From CBDFGK01 sp965247075 (GTDB lineage: Bacteria; Pseudomonadota; Gammaproteobacteria; Pseudomonadales; Halieaceae): DNA of 64,000 nt. Every line of letters begins with the position of its first letter. The stretch's first letter is position 1. The notes below the pieces were generated by a model that did no database searches, had not been told where the DNA came from, and worked only from the letters and a program-made list of their open reading frames with translations. The stretch is taken from assembly GCA_965247075.1 (NCBI GenBank), contig CBDFGK010000003.1, forward strand, positions 1,860,001 through 1,924,000, written 5' to 3'. A program made the translations under genes and the position numbers. Below are positions 32,905-41,928 of the stretch, piece after piece.

Positions 32905-35900
32905 GTGGATTATTGATGCCTCGCTCAAAGACCGACTTATGGTCATTTTGGCGACTGTGATAATAGCCCTGGTCGGGTATTTCTCCTACGCAAATGCGCC
33001 GCTGGATGCCATCCCGGATCTGTCGGATGTGCAGGTTATCGTGCTGACGGAGTACCCGGGCCAATCACCCCAGGTGGTCGAGGACCAGGTGACCTACCCA
33101 CTGACCACATCGATGTTGGCTGTTCCAAAGACCCAGGTTGTACGCGGCTATTCCTTTTTCGGATTGTCCTTTGTCTACATCATCTTTGAAGACAACACGG
33201 ATATGTATTGGGCGCGTTCCCGGGTGCTGGAATCGCTCAACTACGTCAGTGCTCGACTACCAGAGGGGGTTACACCGACACTGGGTCCGGACGCAACCGG
33301 CGTGGGCTGGATCTACGAATACGCGCTGGTCGACCGCAGTGGCAAGCACGACCTGTCCGATCTCAGGTCAATCCAGGATTGGTATCTGCGCTACCCGCTG
33401 CAGACCGTAGCCGGAGTTTCTGAAGTAGCCTCTGTGGGCGGTTTCGTGAAGCAGTACCAGATTGAAGTTGATCCCCATGCGCTGATGCGCTACGGCATTT
33501 CGCTGGCCAAGGTAAAGCGCGCCATCAAGAACTCCAACAATGATGTCGGCGGTCGATTGATAGAAATGGCAGAAACCGAGTACATGGTGCGCGGGCGCGG
33601 TTATATCACCTCTATTGAAGATATTAACGAAATACCGGTATCTGTGGATGCCTCGGGCACGCCTGTGCGTATCCGTGATATTGCCCACGTGCAGATTGGC
33701 CCGGAGTTGCGTCGGGGCCTGGTAGATCTTAACGGTGCAGGAGAAGTAGCCGGCGGTGTGGTCATCATGCGCTTCGGGGAGAACGCCCTGGCGACTATTA
33801 TCGGCGTGCGTGAGAAGCTTGAAGAACTCAAGGGCGGATTGCCGGCAGGTGTTGAAATCGTCCCCGTGTATGACCGCGGCGACCTCATCGAGCGAGCCGT
33901 TGACAGCCTCAACACATCGCTCATGCAGGAGCTGGCTATTGTCAGCCTGGTGGTATTACTCTTCCTGCTGCACGTGCGCAGCGCTTTTGTGGCGATTATT
34001 ACCTTGCCACTGGGCATTCTCATGGCCTTCATAGTCATGCGCTTGCAGGGGCTCAATGCCAATATCATGTCTTTGGGCGGCATCGCTATCACCATTGGGA
34101 CCATGGTGGATGGTGCCATCGTGATGGTGGAAAACGGCCATAAACACCTGGCCGATGCGGCTGATGAAAAAGGCGGCATGCTGGACAATAATGAACGCTG
34201 GGCCGCTATCGGCCGCTCCTGTAGAGAGGTAGGACCGGCATTGTTCTTCTCGCTGCTGGTTATCACAGTTTCCTTTCTCCCCATTTTTACCATGCAGGCG
34301 CAAGAAGGGCGGTTGTTTAGCCCACTGGCATTCACTGCAACCTATGCCATGGCCGCTGCCGCCATCCTGTCTGTGACGCTGGTGCCGGTAATGATGGGGT
34401 ACTTTTTGCGTGGCAACATTATCCCCGAGCACAAAAACCCTTTGAACCGCTTGATGCATGCCATGCACACCCCAAGCCTGCGCTTTGCCATGCAGCATCG
34501 CTCGCTTACCATCGTGCTCGCACTGAGTTTGTTGGGCGCGACGGTCTATCCCTACAGTCAATTGGGCAGCGAGTTTATGCCGCCTCTGGACGAGGGCGAT
34601 ATATTGTATATGCCTACCACGTTTCCGGGCATTTCAATTACCAAGGCCAGGGAACTTCTGCAACAGACAGACCGGATTTTGGCGACGTTTCCGGAAGTAC
34701 ATCATGTATTTGGCAAGGTCGGGCGCGCAGAAACGGCTACAGATTCAGCACCCTTATCCATGATTGAGACTACTGTTCGCCTGAAACCCAAGTCGGAATG
34801 GCCCGACCCCGACAAGACCACCAAGCAGTTGATGAGCGAGATGGATAAGGCGATTCAGTTCCCCGGTCTCGCCAATGCCTGGACTATGCCCATTAAAACC
34901 CGCATTGATATGCTCTCCACCGGTATCAAGACGCCCGTTGGTATTAAGGTATCCGGGCCAGATCTTGCGACACTGCAGGCTGTCTCAGAGCAAATCGAGT
35001 TGGCCATGAAAACCATGCCCGACACCTTGTCTGCGTTCGGTGATCGGGCCGTTGGTGGCTACTACCTGGATTTCGACATTAACCGGGAGAGTGCCGCCCG
35101 TTATGGACTGACCGTTGGGGATGTGCAAGATGTCATCCAGAGTGCCATCGGCGGCATGAATGTCACACAAACTGTTGAAGGGCTGGAACGCTATCCTGTC
35201 AACATTCGCTACCCGCGAGCGCTGAGACAAGACCTGGAAACACTGGAGCGGGTCTTGATAGCCACGCCCCTGGGGCAACAAATACCGCTCGCGCTGGTTG
35301 CCGATATCGTTTATCGACGCGGGCCACCGGTCATCAAGAGTGAGGATGCCCGCCCCAATGCCTGGATCTATGTCGATATTTCTACCTCGGATATCGGCGG
35401 ATTTGTTAAGCAAGCCAAGCAGGTCATCGCCGACCGGGTGACAATCCCCGCCGGTTACACACTGGCCTGGTCCGGCCAGTTCGAGTATATGGAGCGTGCG
35501 GCCAAGCGGTTACGTATTGTTGCCCCCGCCACCTTGTTGATTATCTTTCTGCTGTTGTACCTCAATTTCCGCAACATTATTGAACCGCTGGTGGTCATGG
35601 TGTCCATTCCCTTCGGTTTAATCGGCGGCTTGTGGCTGATCTATCTCAACGATTACAACATGTCGGTCGCTGTAGCCGTGGGATTTATAGCGCTGGCGGG
35701 CATGGCGGCGGAAATTGGCGTGCTGGTGCTGAGTTTTATTGATGTGGAAATCAAAAAACTCAAGGCCGACAACAGCGGGCCCTTGTCGTTGGCGGTGATT
35801 AAAGACGGCGTGGTTTCCGCCACTGGCAGGCGCGTGCGGCCGGTTGTTATGACTGCAGTTTCCACCATGGCCGGCCTGGTCCCGATCATGTTGAGCACGG

Positions 35901-36058
35901 GCACTGGCTCTGACGTCACCCACAGGATTGCAGCACCAATGCTGGGCGGCATGCTAACTGTACTGGTATTGAACCTACTGGTGCTGCCGGTTTTATACAG
36001 TCTGGTCCTGCAGTGGCAGGAACGAGCAACCGGGAGGCGGGCGTGCAGGCATTCGTGA
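32897..36058 (+). CDS. cusA: CusA copper/silver RND efflux pump
   Basis: 1053 aa from ATG 32897, eight bases inside cusB. Twelve TM helices and two large periplasmic loops, heavy-metal-efflux RND family. The three relay methionines of E. coli CusA (573, 623, 672) have counterparts here at Met572 (LYMPTT), Met622 (PLSMIETT) and Met672 (IDMLSTG), so copper or silver is the likely substrate rather than the divalent metals of CzcA. The proton-relay Asp lies in TM4 (GAIVMVENGHKH region carries the HME signature). The operon ends here unless the 44-codon ORF at 36043 is translated. Confidence 0.96.
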   Translation: MIEWIIDASLKDRLMVILATVIIALVGYFSYANAPLDAIPDLSDVQVIVLTEYPGQSPQVVEDQVTYPLTTSMLAVPKTQVVRGYSFFGLSFVYIIFEDNTDMYWARSRVLESLNYVSARLPEGVTPTLGPDATGVGWIYEYALVDRSGKHDLSDLRSIQDWYLRYPLQTVAGVSEVASVGGFVKQYQIEVDPHALMRYGISLAKVKRAIKNSNNDVGGRLIEMAETEYMVRGRGYITSIEDINEIPVSVDASGTPVRIRDIAHVQIGPELRRGLVDLNGAGEVAGGVVIMRFGENALATIIGVREKLEELKGGLPAGVEIVPVYDRGDLIERAVDSLNTSLMQELAIVSLVVLLFLLHVRSAFVAIITLPLGILMAFIVMRLQGLNANIMSLGGIAITIGTMVDGAIVMVENGHKHLADAADEKGGMLDNNERWAAIGRSCREVGPALFFSLLVITVSFLPIFTMQAQEGRLFSPLAFTATYAMAAAAILSVTLVPVMMGYFLRGNIIPEHKNPLNRLMHAMHTPSLRFAMQHRSLTIVLALSLLGATVYPYSQLGSEFMPPLDEGDILYMPTTFPGISITKARELLQQTDRILATFPEVHHVFGKVGRAETATDSAPLSMIETTVRLKPKSEWPDPDKTTKQLMSEMDKAIQFPGLANAWTMPIKTRIDMLSTGIKTPVGIKVSGPDLATLQAVSEQIELAMKTMPDTLSAFGDRAVGGYYLDFDINRESAARYGLTVGDVQDVIQSAIGGMNVTQTVEGLERYPVNIRYPRALRQDLETLERVLIATPLGQQIPLALVADIVYRRGPPVIKSEDARPNAWIYVDISTSDIGGFVKQAKQVIADRVTIPAGYTLAWSGQFEYMERAAKRLRIVAPATLLIIFLLLYLNFRNIIEPLVVMVSIPFGLIGGLWLIYLNDYNMSVAVAVGFIALAGMAAEIGVLVLSFIDVEIKKLKADNSGPLSLAVIKDGVVSATGRRVRPVVMTAVSTMAGLVPIMLSTGTGSDVTHRIAAPMLGGMLTVLVLNLLVLPVLYSLVLQWQERATGRRACRHS

Positions 36059-36177
36059 CGGTTGCATTCGACCTGGGTGGTATGGTCTTTTTGGTACAGG
36101 AAATACTGCTATTTTTTGTGCTGATTGTTGTAAAGCACCGATTTCCGCCGCCCTGGCAGCGTCGTCATGCGCAATAA
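36043..36177 (+). CDS. Possible small membrane protein after cusA
   Basis: A 44-aa frame from GTG 36043, overlapping the cusA 3' end in another frame. GGGAGG lies six bases upstream, a better ribosome site than many in this window. The product has one hydrophobic helix (GGMVFLVQEILLFFVLIVV) and a basic tail (KHRFPPPWQRRHAQ). No family is recognised. Small membrane peptides at the end of RND operons are known elsewhere, but this one is supported only by the ribosome site and the hydrophobic pattern. Confidence 0.35.
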   Translation: MQAFVTVAFDLGGMVFLVQEILLFFVLIVVKHRFPPPWQRRHAQ

Positions 36178-36251
36178 ACTTGCACTGAAAGGCCATTGCA
36201 GGCAAAATACGTTGTCTAATCAATAGCTTATATGTTCCTCTTGGAGGCAAC

Positions 36252-36548
36252 ATGACCAAATCAGAGTTGATAGAGCTCATAGCATCGAAGCAGGCCCAGC
36301 TGTCTGCCAGGGATGTTGAGCTTGCGGTCAAGACGATTCTTGAGCATATGTCGCAAACCCTGTCCACCGGTGAGCGCATTGAAATACGTGGTTTCGGCAG
36401 CTTTTCACTGCACTACCGGGAGCCCCGTCGAGGGCGCAATCCCAAGACCGGAGATGCGGTGCAATTAACCGGCAAATACGTACCGCACTTCAAACCGGGT
36501 AAGGAATTGCGAGAGCGGGTCAATATGGGACTCCATGCGGGTCTTTGA
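36252..36548 (+). CDS. ihfB: Integration host factor subunit beta
   Basis: 98 aa, the typical length, with a strong TTGGAGG ribosome site. HU/IHF fold with the DNA-intercalating arm RRGRNPKTGDAV preceded by GERIEIRGFGSFSLHYREP. IHF-beta pairs with IhfA to bend DNA in recombination, replication and transcription. It is displaced from rpsA by the esterase/cus block but keeps its downstream neighbour lapA (and pyrF). Confidence 0.97.
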   Translation: MTKSELIELIASKQAQLSARDVELAVKTILEHMSQTLSTGERIEIRGFGSFSLHYREPRRGRNPKTGDAVQLTGKYVPHFKPGKELRERVNMGLHAGL

Positions 36549-36574
36549 ACTCTCTACCATCGACAAAAAAAGGT

Positions 36575-36892
36575 ATGAACTTCATTAAAAAGACCACCTG
36601 CTTTTTCCTCGTACTGGCGGTGTTAGTGCTCGGCGCCCTGTTTGCGGTACAAAACACCACGGCTGTGCCGCTGGATTTGTTGGTAATCTATTTACCGGCG
36701 CGCTCGGTGGCTCTATGGGTGTTGTTGGCCTTCGCCGGCGGCGGCGTCATTGGCATGCTCACTTCCATCGGCATGGTGCTGCGCCTGCGCACCGCCTTGC
36801 TGCGCGCCAATCGGCAACTGGCCAGGGTGCCCGCTGCCGCACCCGTACCAGCTACCCCTGAACCCTCCACGCCTGCCAATAGGGAGAATTAA
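36575..36892 (+). CDS. lapA: LapA-domain (DUF1049) inner-membrane protein
   Basis: 105 aa from ATG 36575; a TTG start at 36545 overlapping ihfB is possible, and neither has a good SD. Two TM helices (residues ~7-25 and ~43-65) and the family pattern FAVQNTTAVPLDLL, then a Pro/Ala-rich tail. In E. coli LapA works with LapB in controlling LpxC and LPS assembly. Normally lapB, a TPR protein, follows; here pyrF follows directly (TAATG overlap), so lapB is missing from its usual place. Confidence 0.88.
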   Translation: MNFIKKTTCFFLVLAVLVLGALFAVQNTTAVPLDLLVIYLPARSVALWVLLAFAGGGVIGMLTSIGMVLRLRTALLRANRQLARVPAAAPVPATPEPSTPANREN

Positions 36893-37584
36893 TGTTGTCA
36901 CCCATCATTGTTGCACTGGACTATGACAACGCGCCGGCGGCGCTGGCACTAACTGAAAAACTGGACCCCGGTCTGTGTCGGGTCAAAGTAGGCAAAGAAC
37001 TGTTTACCCGCGCCGGACCGGCGCTGGTTGAGCAAATTCAAGCACGGGGATTTGATGTTTTTCTCGATCTCAAATTTCACGATATTCCCAATACAGTGGC
37101 GGCGGCGGTGCGCGCGGCGGCCGAGCTCGGTGTGTGGATGGTAAATGTGCACGCCAGCGGCGGTCGTCGCATGATGGAGGCGGCCCGGGAGGCGGCGCAG
37201 CAAAGCAGCAAGCCACCGCTGCTGATTGGCGTAACCGTACTGACCAGCATGTCGGCCGAAGACCTGCTGGAACTGGGCTACACCCAGACACCGCAGCAGC
37301 GTGTCGCCGGCCTGGCACAATTGGCAGTCGATAGCGGACTCGAAGGGGTGGTTTGTTCAGCGCAGGAAGCTGCCATGTTGCGCCGGCAGTGCGGTGAGAA
37401 CTTTGCTCTGGTGACGCCGGGTATTCGCCTGGCCGGTGATGCTGCCGGTGATCAGCGGCGCGTGGTCACCCCGGTCGACGCCATGGCCAACGGCAGTGAC
37501 TACCTGGTTATTGGCCGATCGATAACCCAGGCGACCGATCCGGTGGTAACCGTGCAACAAATTCACCGGGATTTGCAGGCCTGA
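36892..37584 (+). CDS. pyrF: Orotidine 5'-phosphate decarboxylase
   Basis: 230 aa, final step of UMP synthesis. Signature FLDLKFHDIPNTVAAAV carries the catalytic Lys/Asp set; IVALDY, VNVHASGGRRMM and LVTPGIRLAGD...QRRVVTP are the other active-site loops. The start overlaps the lapA stop by one base. Group I bacterial type. Normal length. Confidence 0.97.
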   Translation: MLSPIIVALDYDNAPAALALTEKLDPGLCRVKVGKELFTRAGPALVEQIQARGFDVFLDLKFHDIPNTVAAAVRAAAELGVWMVNVHASGGRRMMEAAREAAQQSSKPPLLIGVTVLTSMSAEDLLELGYTQTPQQRVAGLAQLAVDSGLEGVVCSAQEAAMLRRQCGENFALVTPGIRLAGDAAGDQRRVVTPVDAMANGSDYLVIGRSITQATDPVVTVQQIHRDLQA

Positions 37585-37693
37585 AAGTTGCGCACATAAG
37601 ATGAGAAATGGCGGTGGTCGACTAATGCGGGCAGTCTACACTGTAGAGTGATACGGATGCTGCAGGATGCATCATTGGATAAGGAGATCCGCC

Positions 37694-37990
37694 ATGACTA
37701 AAAGACTACTACTCGCATTACTATTGGGACTATCACCCGTACTAACACCGCTGACACTGCATGCCGAAGAGGTAGCCGTGGCCAGCCAGGTGCAATCGAT
37801 TAATATCAATAAGGCAGATGCCGCGACGCTGACTCAGGGCCTTACCGGCGTGGGTCACAAGCGTGCCGAAGCTATTGTGCAATACCGCAGTACCTATGGC
37901 CCTTTCTTTAGTGTTGACGACCTTCTCGAAGTGAAGGGGGTGGGGCCATCCATCGTCAACAAAAACCGCGATCGTATTACATTGGAATAA
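37694..37990 (+). CDS. ComEA-like helix-hairpin-helix protein
   Basis: 98 aa from ATG 37694, preceded by AAGGAG. Signal peptide (residues ~1-26, ending TLHAEE), then one helix-hairpin-helix repeat: ININKADAATLTQGLTGVG followed by HKRAEAIVQYR, and DDLLEVKGVGPSIVNKNRD. It probably binds DNA in the periplasm; ComEA proteins act in DNA uptake, though short family members are also present in non-competent species. The same kind of gene lies beside wbpM in P. aeruginosa. A strong terminator follows. Confidence 0.9.
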   Translation: MTKRLLLALLLGLSPVLTPLTLHAEEVAVASQVQSININKADAATLTQGLTGVGHKRAEAIVQYRSTYGPFFSVDDLLEVKGVGPSIVNKNRDRITLE

Positions 37991-38014
37991 GTTGGTAGCA
38001 TCCGTATCATGACA

Positions 38015-38037
38015 GGGGGCTGCGGCCCCCTTTTTTT
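38015..38037 (+). terminator. Rho-independent terminator after the comEA-like gene
   Basis: GGGGGC-TGCG-GCCCCC stem-loop (38015-38030) followed by seven T residues. It ends the comEA-like transcript and insulates the polysaccharide genes, whose first start is 20 bases later. Confidence 0.92.
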
Positions 38038-38056
38038 ATATCCATGGATAGCTACT

Positions 38057-38893
38057 ATGAAATGCGTGGTAACCGGCGCCACTGGTTTTATTGGTTCAGA
38101 GCTGTGTCGTCAGTTGCGGGCGCGCAAGGTCGAAGTGGTCAGTTGCGGTCGCGAACCGGCGTCCGCCGAGGCCATGGCCGCAGCCCACGGCCTGTTTTGT
38201 TGCGCGGGCGTAGCCCACCGGTCGGCGTCGCCCGAGCAGCATGAAGAAGCCAACTATCGTTCGGTATTGCAACAGGCCAACGCCGCCCATGAGGCAGGCG
38301 TTCGGCAATTTGTTTTCCTCAGTTCGGTCAAGGCCGATGCCAAGGGCTATTCCTACGGTTACTGGAAGTGGCGCGCAGAACAGGAGTTACAGCAGAGCTT
38401 TGCCAGGGCGGCCATGAACGTGGTGATTGTGCGGCCGGCCCTTGTCTATGGTCCCGGCGTTAAAGGTAACCTGCGCAGCCTGATGAAGGCGGCTGCCCTG
38501 GGCCTGCCCATGCCGCCGCCGTCGCAGCCCAGGTCACTGATTGGAGTTGGCGATTTGTGCCGGGCGCTGTGCTGCCTGTTGGACAAAGACCTGCGCGGTG
38601 TGCAGGTAGTGATAGCTACCGATGGTGAATCCTATGACTTGCGACGCATACGTGCGGCGGTGCGCAGTGCCCAGGGCAAAGGCCCCGGCGTCAACTGGGC
38701 GCCGGCCTGGTTGTGGCGGCTGGGTATGAGCCTGCTGGATCAACTGCAGCGAGATGCATCCTCCGCCGGCAGCTATGAAAAAATGTTTGCCGGTGAGCAG
38801 TATTCCAATCAGCAACTGTGCGAGCTGCTGGATTGGCAGCCTCGGCAGACCCTGGAAAACCTGGTTCCGGCGATGTTGCAGGAGCTTAACTAA
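38057..38893 (+). CDS. NAD-dependent sugar-nucleotide epimerase/dehydratase
   Basis: 278 aa from ATG 38057. Extended SDR: VTGATGFIGSELCRQL (NAD site), SSVKADAKG, Tyr and Lys in YSYGYWKWRAE and VVIVRPALVYGPGVKGN. It resembles the WbpV/WbpK type UDP-GlcNAc(/FucNAc) 4-epimerase or reductase that precedes WbpL in Pseudomonas O-antigen loci. It probably makes the sugar nucleotide used by the next enzyme. The stop (TAA) and the following ATG are directly adjacent (taaATG). Confidence 0.85.
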   Translation: MKCVVTGATGFIGSELCRQLRARKVEVVSCGREPASAEAMAAAHGLFCCAGVAHRSASPEQHEEANYRSVLQQANAAHEAGVRQFVFLSSVKADAKGYSYGYWKWRAEQELQQSFARAAMNVVIVRPALVYGPGVKGNLRSLMKAAALGLPMPPPSQPRSLIGVGDLCRALCCLLDKDLRGVQVVIATDGESYDLRRIRAAVRSAQGKGPGVNWAPAWLWRLGMSLLDQLQRDASSAGSYEKMFAGEQYSNQQLCELLDWQPRQTLENLVPAMLQELN

Positions 38894-39850
38894 ATGCAAT
38901 TGTGGCCTATCTTTGGGACGGCGCTCGCGGCCCTGGTCTGCTGCGGGGTCTATCGGCAGTTGGCTCTGCGTTGGCAACTGTTCGATGTGCCCAACGCCCG
39001 CAGTTCGCACACCGAGCCGACGCCGAGCGGGGGTGGTATTGGTATCTACCTGGCTATGCTGGTCGGTGCCATAGCCATGGGTTGGGCAGACACCAGTCGT
39101 TATTTGATGATTGTCGCCGGTGTTTTAGTCGTGGCCGGGGCGCTGGATGACCGCTATGGCCTGTCGATAGGGCTGCGCTTGCCGCTGTATGCGCTGGTGT
39201 GTGCGCTGTCGATATGGCTGTTGTGGTGGCCGCTGCCGCTGTGGTTGTTTATTGGCGCGACTCTCTACGCCTTGTGGATTCTCAACCTGTTTAATTTTAT
39301 GGACGGCATTGATGGTATAGCCGCCAGCGAGGCTCTTTTTGCCACCGCAGCGGCCGGCGTACTGGCGCTGTACAACGGTGCAGACTGGCACTATGCGCAG
39401 TTCTGCCTGTTACTGGCGGCGGCCTGTGCTGGTTTTCTGTACTGGAACTGGTCACCGGCGCGCTTGTTTATGGGGGATGCGGGCAGCATCACTATTGGTT
39501 TCCTGTTGGCAATGCTGTCCTTGCTCGGGCAAGCCAGTGGCGCGTTACCGCTGCTGTGTTGGTTGATCCTGCTGGCGGTATTTATCGCCGATGCCACGGT
39601 CACCTTGCTGTGGCGCGGGGTGACCGACCAGGCGGTTACCCAGGCCCACTGTATGCACCTGCACCAGCGACTGGCACGCCACTGGTCCAGCCATAGCCGG
39701 GTGGTACTGCTGATGCAGGCCTACAATCTGTTGTGGTTGTTACCGCTGGCGTTGTTGGCTTTACTGTGGCCTGCAGCGGCCTGGGCCGCGTTGGTGGCGG
39801 CCTATGCACCGCTGTTGCTGGCATTGCGCAAAGCGGTGAAATTACCGTAA
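38894..39850 (+). CDS. wbpL: Undecaprenyl-phosphate sugar-1-phosphate transferase (WbpL-like)
   Basis: 318 aa with about ten TM helices, MraY/WecA/WbpL (glycosyltransferase 4) family. Motifs: NARSSHTEPTPSGGGIGIYL, the Asp pair in LDDRYGLSIGLRLPLY, NLFNFMDGIDGIAASEA and ARLFMGDAGSITIGFLLA. It loads the first sugar phosphate on undecaprenyl phosphate to start O-antigen or capsule units. The substrate is predicted, from the epimerase and WbpM-like neighbours, to be UDP-FucNAc or a similar N-acetylated deoxysugar. Confidence 0.92.
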   Translation: MQLWPIFGTALAALVCCGVYRQLALRWQLFDVPNARSSHTEPTPSGGGIGIYLAMLVGAIAMGWADTSRYLMIVAGVLVVAGALDDRYGLSIGLRLPLYALVCALSIWLLWWPLPLWLFIGATLYALWILNLFNFMDGIDGIAASEALFATAAAGVLALYNGADWHYAQFCLLLAAACAGFLYWNWSPARLFMGDAGSITIGFLLAMLSLLGQASGALPLLCWLILLAVFIADATVTLLWRGVTDQAVTQAHCMHLHQRLARHWSSHSRVVLLMQAYNLLWLLPLALLALLWPAAAWAALVAAYAPLLLALRKAVKLP

Positions 39851-39907
39851 TAATTAACCCGGAAAAACGCTAAAATGGCGCGTTGATCGATGTAAACGGG
39901 ACTCTCC

Positions 39908-41920
39908 TTGATTTCAATAACCAGACTGGTACGGCGCACCTTCGGCGGTATCGCCCGCAGTGCTGTGGTAGCGCTGGAGAAGCTGATCGAGCTGCCGCGC
40001 AATATCAAGCAGGCGCTGCTGCTGTTTCTGGACATGAGCTTTGTCGGCGCTGCCATGTGGTCGGCGATTGCCCTGCGCTACGGTCACACCGATTTTTTTA
40101 TCGGTCCGATTGAAATCGCCTGCGCCATCCTGACCATACTGATCAGTGCGGTTATCTTCCTGCGCCTGGGCCTGTACCGGGCGGTGATCCGTTTTATGGG
40201 CCAGCAGGCGGTGTGGGCCATCATTCGTGGCGTCAGCTATTCCACCATGGTGCTCGGCGCCACCATCTTTTTTGCCCAGGCGACTGTGCCGCGTTCCATG
40301 CCCTTTATTTACTGGGGCCTGGCCCTGTTTCTTATCGGTGGAACGCGCTTGCTGGTGCGCGCCTACTACCAGGACAAGCTCTATTCGGCCTGCGACAAGG
40401 TGATTATTTATGGCGCCGGCGACTCCGGTCGTCAGTTGTTGACGGCAGTGAACCACGGCGACCAGTTTCGCGCGGTGTGTTTTGTCGACGACGATAAACG
40501 CCTGCAGCGCACTGTGATCAATGGTGTGCAGGTTATGCCGCCGGTGATGATTGCCGAACTGATTGAAGAGCATGATATTTCCCAGGTGCTGTTGGCACTG
40601 CCGTCGGTGAGTGCCGATCGGCGTCGCGAGATTATTAATTCACTGGTTAATTTGCCGGTGTACGTGCGTACCGTGCCCAGATTTGCAGATATTCTGCAGG
40701 GCAAGGCCAGCGTGGCGCAGATCCAGGATATTGCGCTGGAGGATTTGCTGGGCAGGGAGCCGGTGCCACCGCACCCGGAACTGATCGAGCGCTGTATCAA
40801 CGACAAGGTGGTGATGGTGACCGGCGCCGGTGGTTCTATTGGCTCGGAATTATGCCGGCAGATCGTGATGGCCGGTCCGCGCGAGCTGATTCTGCTGGAT
40901 AACTCTGAATATGCCCTCTACCACGTTGAGCGGGAGCTGCGGACCATGCTGGACGCGGCGGAGCTCGAACTCGAGGTAGTGGCACTGCTGGGGTCGGTGC
41001 AGGACCAGCGCCGTCTAAAACGCATTTACAGTACTTTCAGTGTCCAGACGGTCTATCACGCCGCCGCCTACAAACATGTGCCCCTGGTGGAGTACAACAT
41101 CGCCGAAGGGGTTGCCAATAATATCTTTGGCACCTGGTATGCCGCCGCAGCCGCTATCGAAGCGGGTGTTGAAACCTTTGTGCTGGTGTCCACCGATAAA
41201 GCGGTACGCCCGACCAATATCATGGGTGCCTCCAAGCGCTTCGCAGAGATGCTGTGCCAGGCCTTGGCCAGCAACCAGAACAAGACCCGTTTTTGCATGG
41301 TGCGATTTGGCAATGTACTGGGCTCATCCGGCTCTGTGGTGCCGCTGTTTCGCGAGCAGATCAAGGCCGGTGGGCCGCTGACAGTAACGCATCCGGAAGT
41401 GACGCGGTATTTCATGACCATCCCGGAAGCGGCGCAGTTGGTGTTACAGGCCAGTGCCATGGGCCTCGGTGGCGATGTGTTTGTGCTGGATATGGGTGAA
41501 CCGCTGCGCATTCTGGAACTGGCCCAGCGCATGGTGCGGCTCAGTGGTTACTGCGCGCGCGGCGAAGATAACCCCGAGGGCGAAATCGAAATCGTGTTCA
41601 GCGGCTTGCGACCGGGCGAAAAGCTTTACGAGGAATTGATGCTGGGAGATCATGTGGCCGGCACCGGTCACCCGATGATTATGCGCGCTGAGGACGAATA
41701 CCCGGCGCTGCAGCAGCTCCAGAGCTGGCTGGATGAATTGGATTCTCACTGTGATCAAATGGACTGTGGCAGTATCAAGGCAATATTGATGGCGGCGGTC
41801 AGCGGCTTTCATGAACACCAGGAGGTGCACGACCACCTCTGGAACAAGCAGCGCGCCGTATCACAGGCTATTGCAGGTAATGTTCAGAAATTGTTTCCCG
41901 CAGGAACACACGACACATAA
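39908..41920 (+). CDS. wbpM: WbpM/PglF-type UDP-GlcNAc 4,6-dehydratase, membrane-anchored
   Basis: 670 aa from TTG 39908; no SD is clear and GTG codons a little downstream are alternatives. Four N-terminal TM helices (residues ~35-130), a CoA-binding-like Rossmann domain (YGAGDSGRQLL), then the catalytic SDR domain from residue ~290 (MVTGAGGSIGSELCRQI) with DKAVRPTNIMGASKR, where Met replaces Tyr of the usual YxxxK, as in WbpM and FlaA1-like enzymes. It makes the 4-keto-6-deoxy intermediate of FucNAc/QuiNAc-type sugars. It ends the polysaccharide block. Confidence 0.93.
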   Translation: MISITRLVRRTFGGIARSAVVALEKLIELPRNIKQALLLFLDMSFVGAAMWSAIALRYGHTDFFIGPIEIACAILTILISAVIFLRLGLYRAVIRFMGQQAVWAIIRGVSYSTMVLGATIFFAQATVPRSMPFIYWGLALFLIGGTRLLVRAYYQDKLYSACDKVIIYGAGDSGRQLLTAVNHGDQFRAVCFVDDDKRLQRTVINGVQVMPPVMIAELIEEHDISQVLLALPSVSADRRREIINSLVNLPVYVRTVPRFADILQGKASVAQIQDIALEDLLGREPVPPHPELIERCINDKVVMVTGAGGSIGSELCRQIVMAGPRELILLDNSEYALYHVERELRTMLDAAELELEVVALLGSVQDQRRLKRIYSTFSVQTVYHAAAYKHVPLVEYNIAEGVANNIFGTWYAAAAAIEAGVETFVLVSTDKAVRPTNIMGASKRFAEMLCQALASNQNKTRFCMVRFGNVLGSSGSVVPLFREQIKAGGPLTVTHPEVTRYFMTIPEAAQLVLQASAMGLGGDVFVLDMGEPLRILELAQRMVRLSGYCARGEDNPEGEIEIVFSGLRPGEKLYEELMLGDHVAGTGHPMIMRAEDEYPALQQLQSWLDELDSHCDQMDCGSIKAILMAAVSGFHEHQEVHDHLWNKQRAVSQAIAGNVQKLFPAGTHDT

Positions 41921-41928
41921 GGTAGCAG

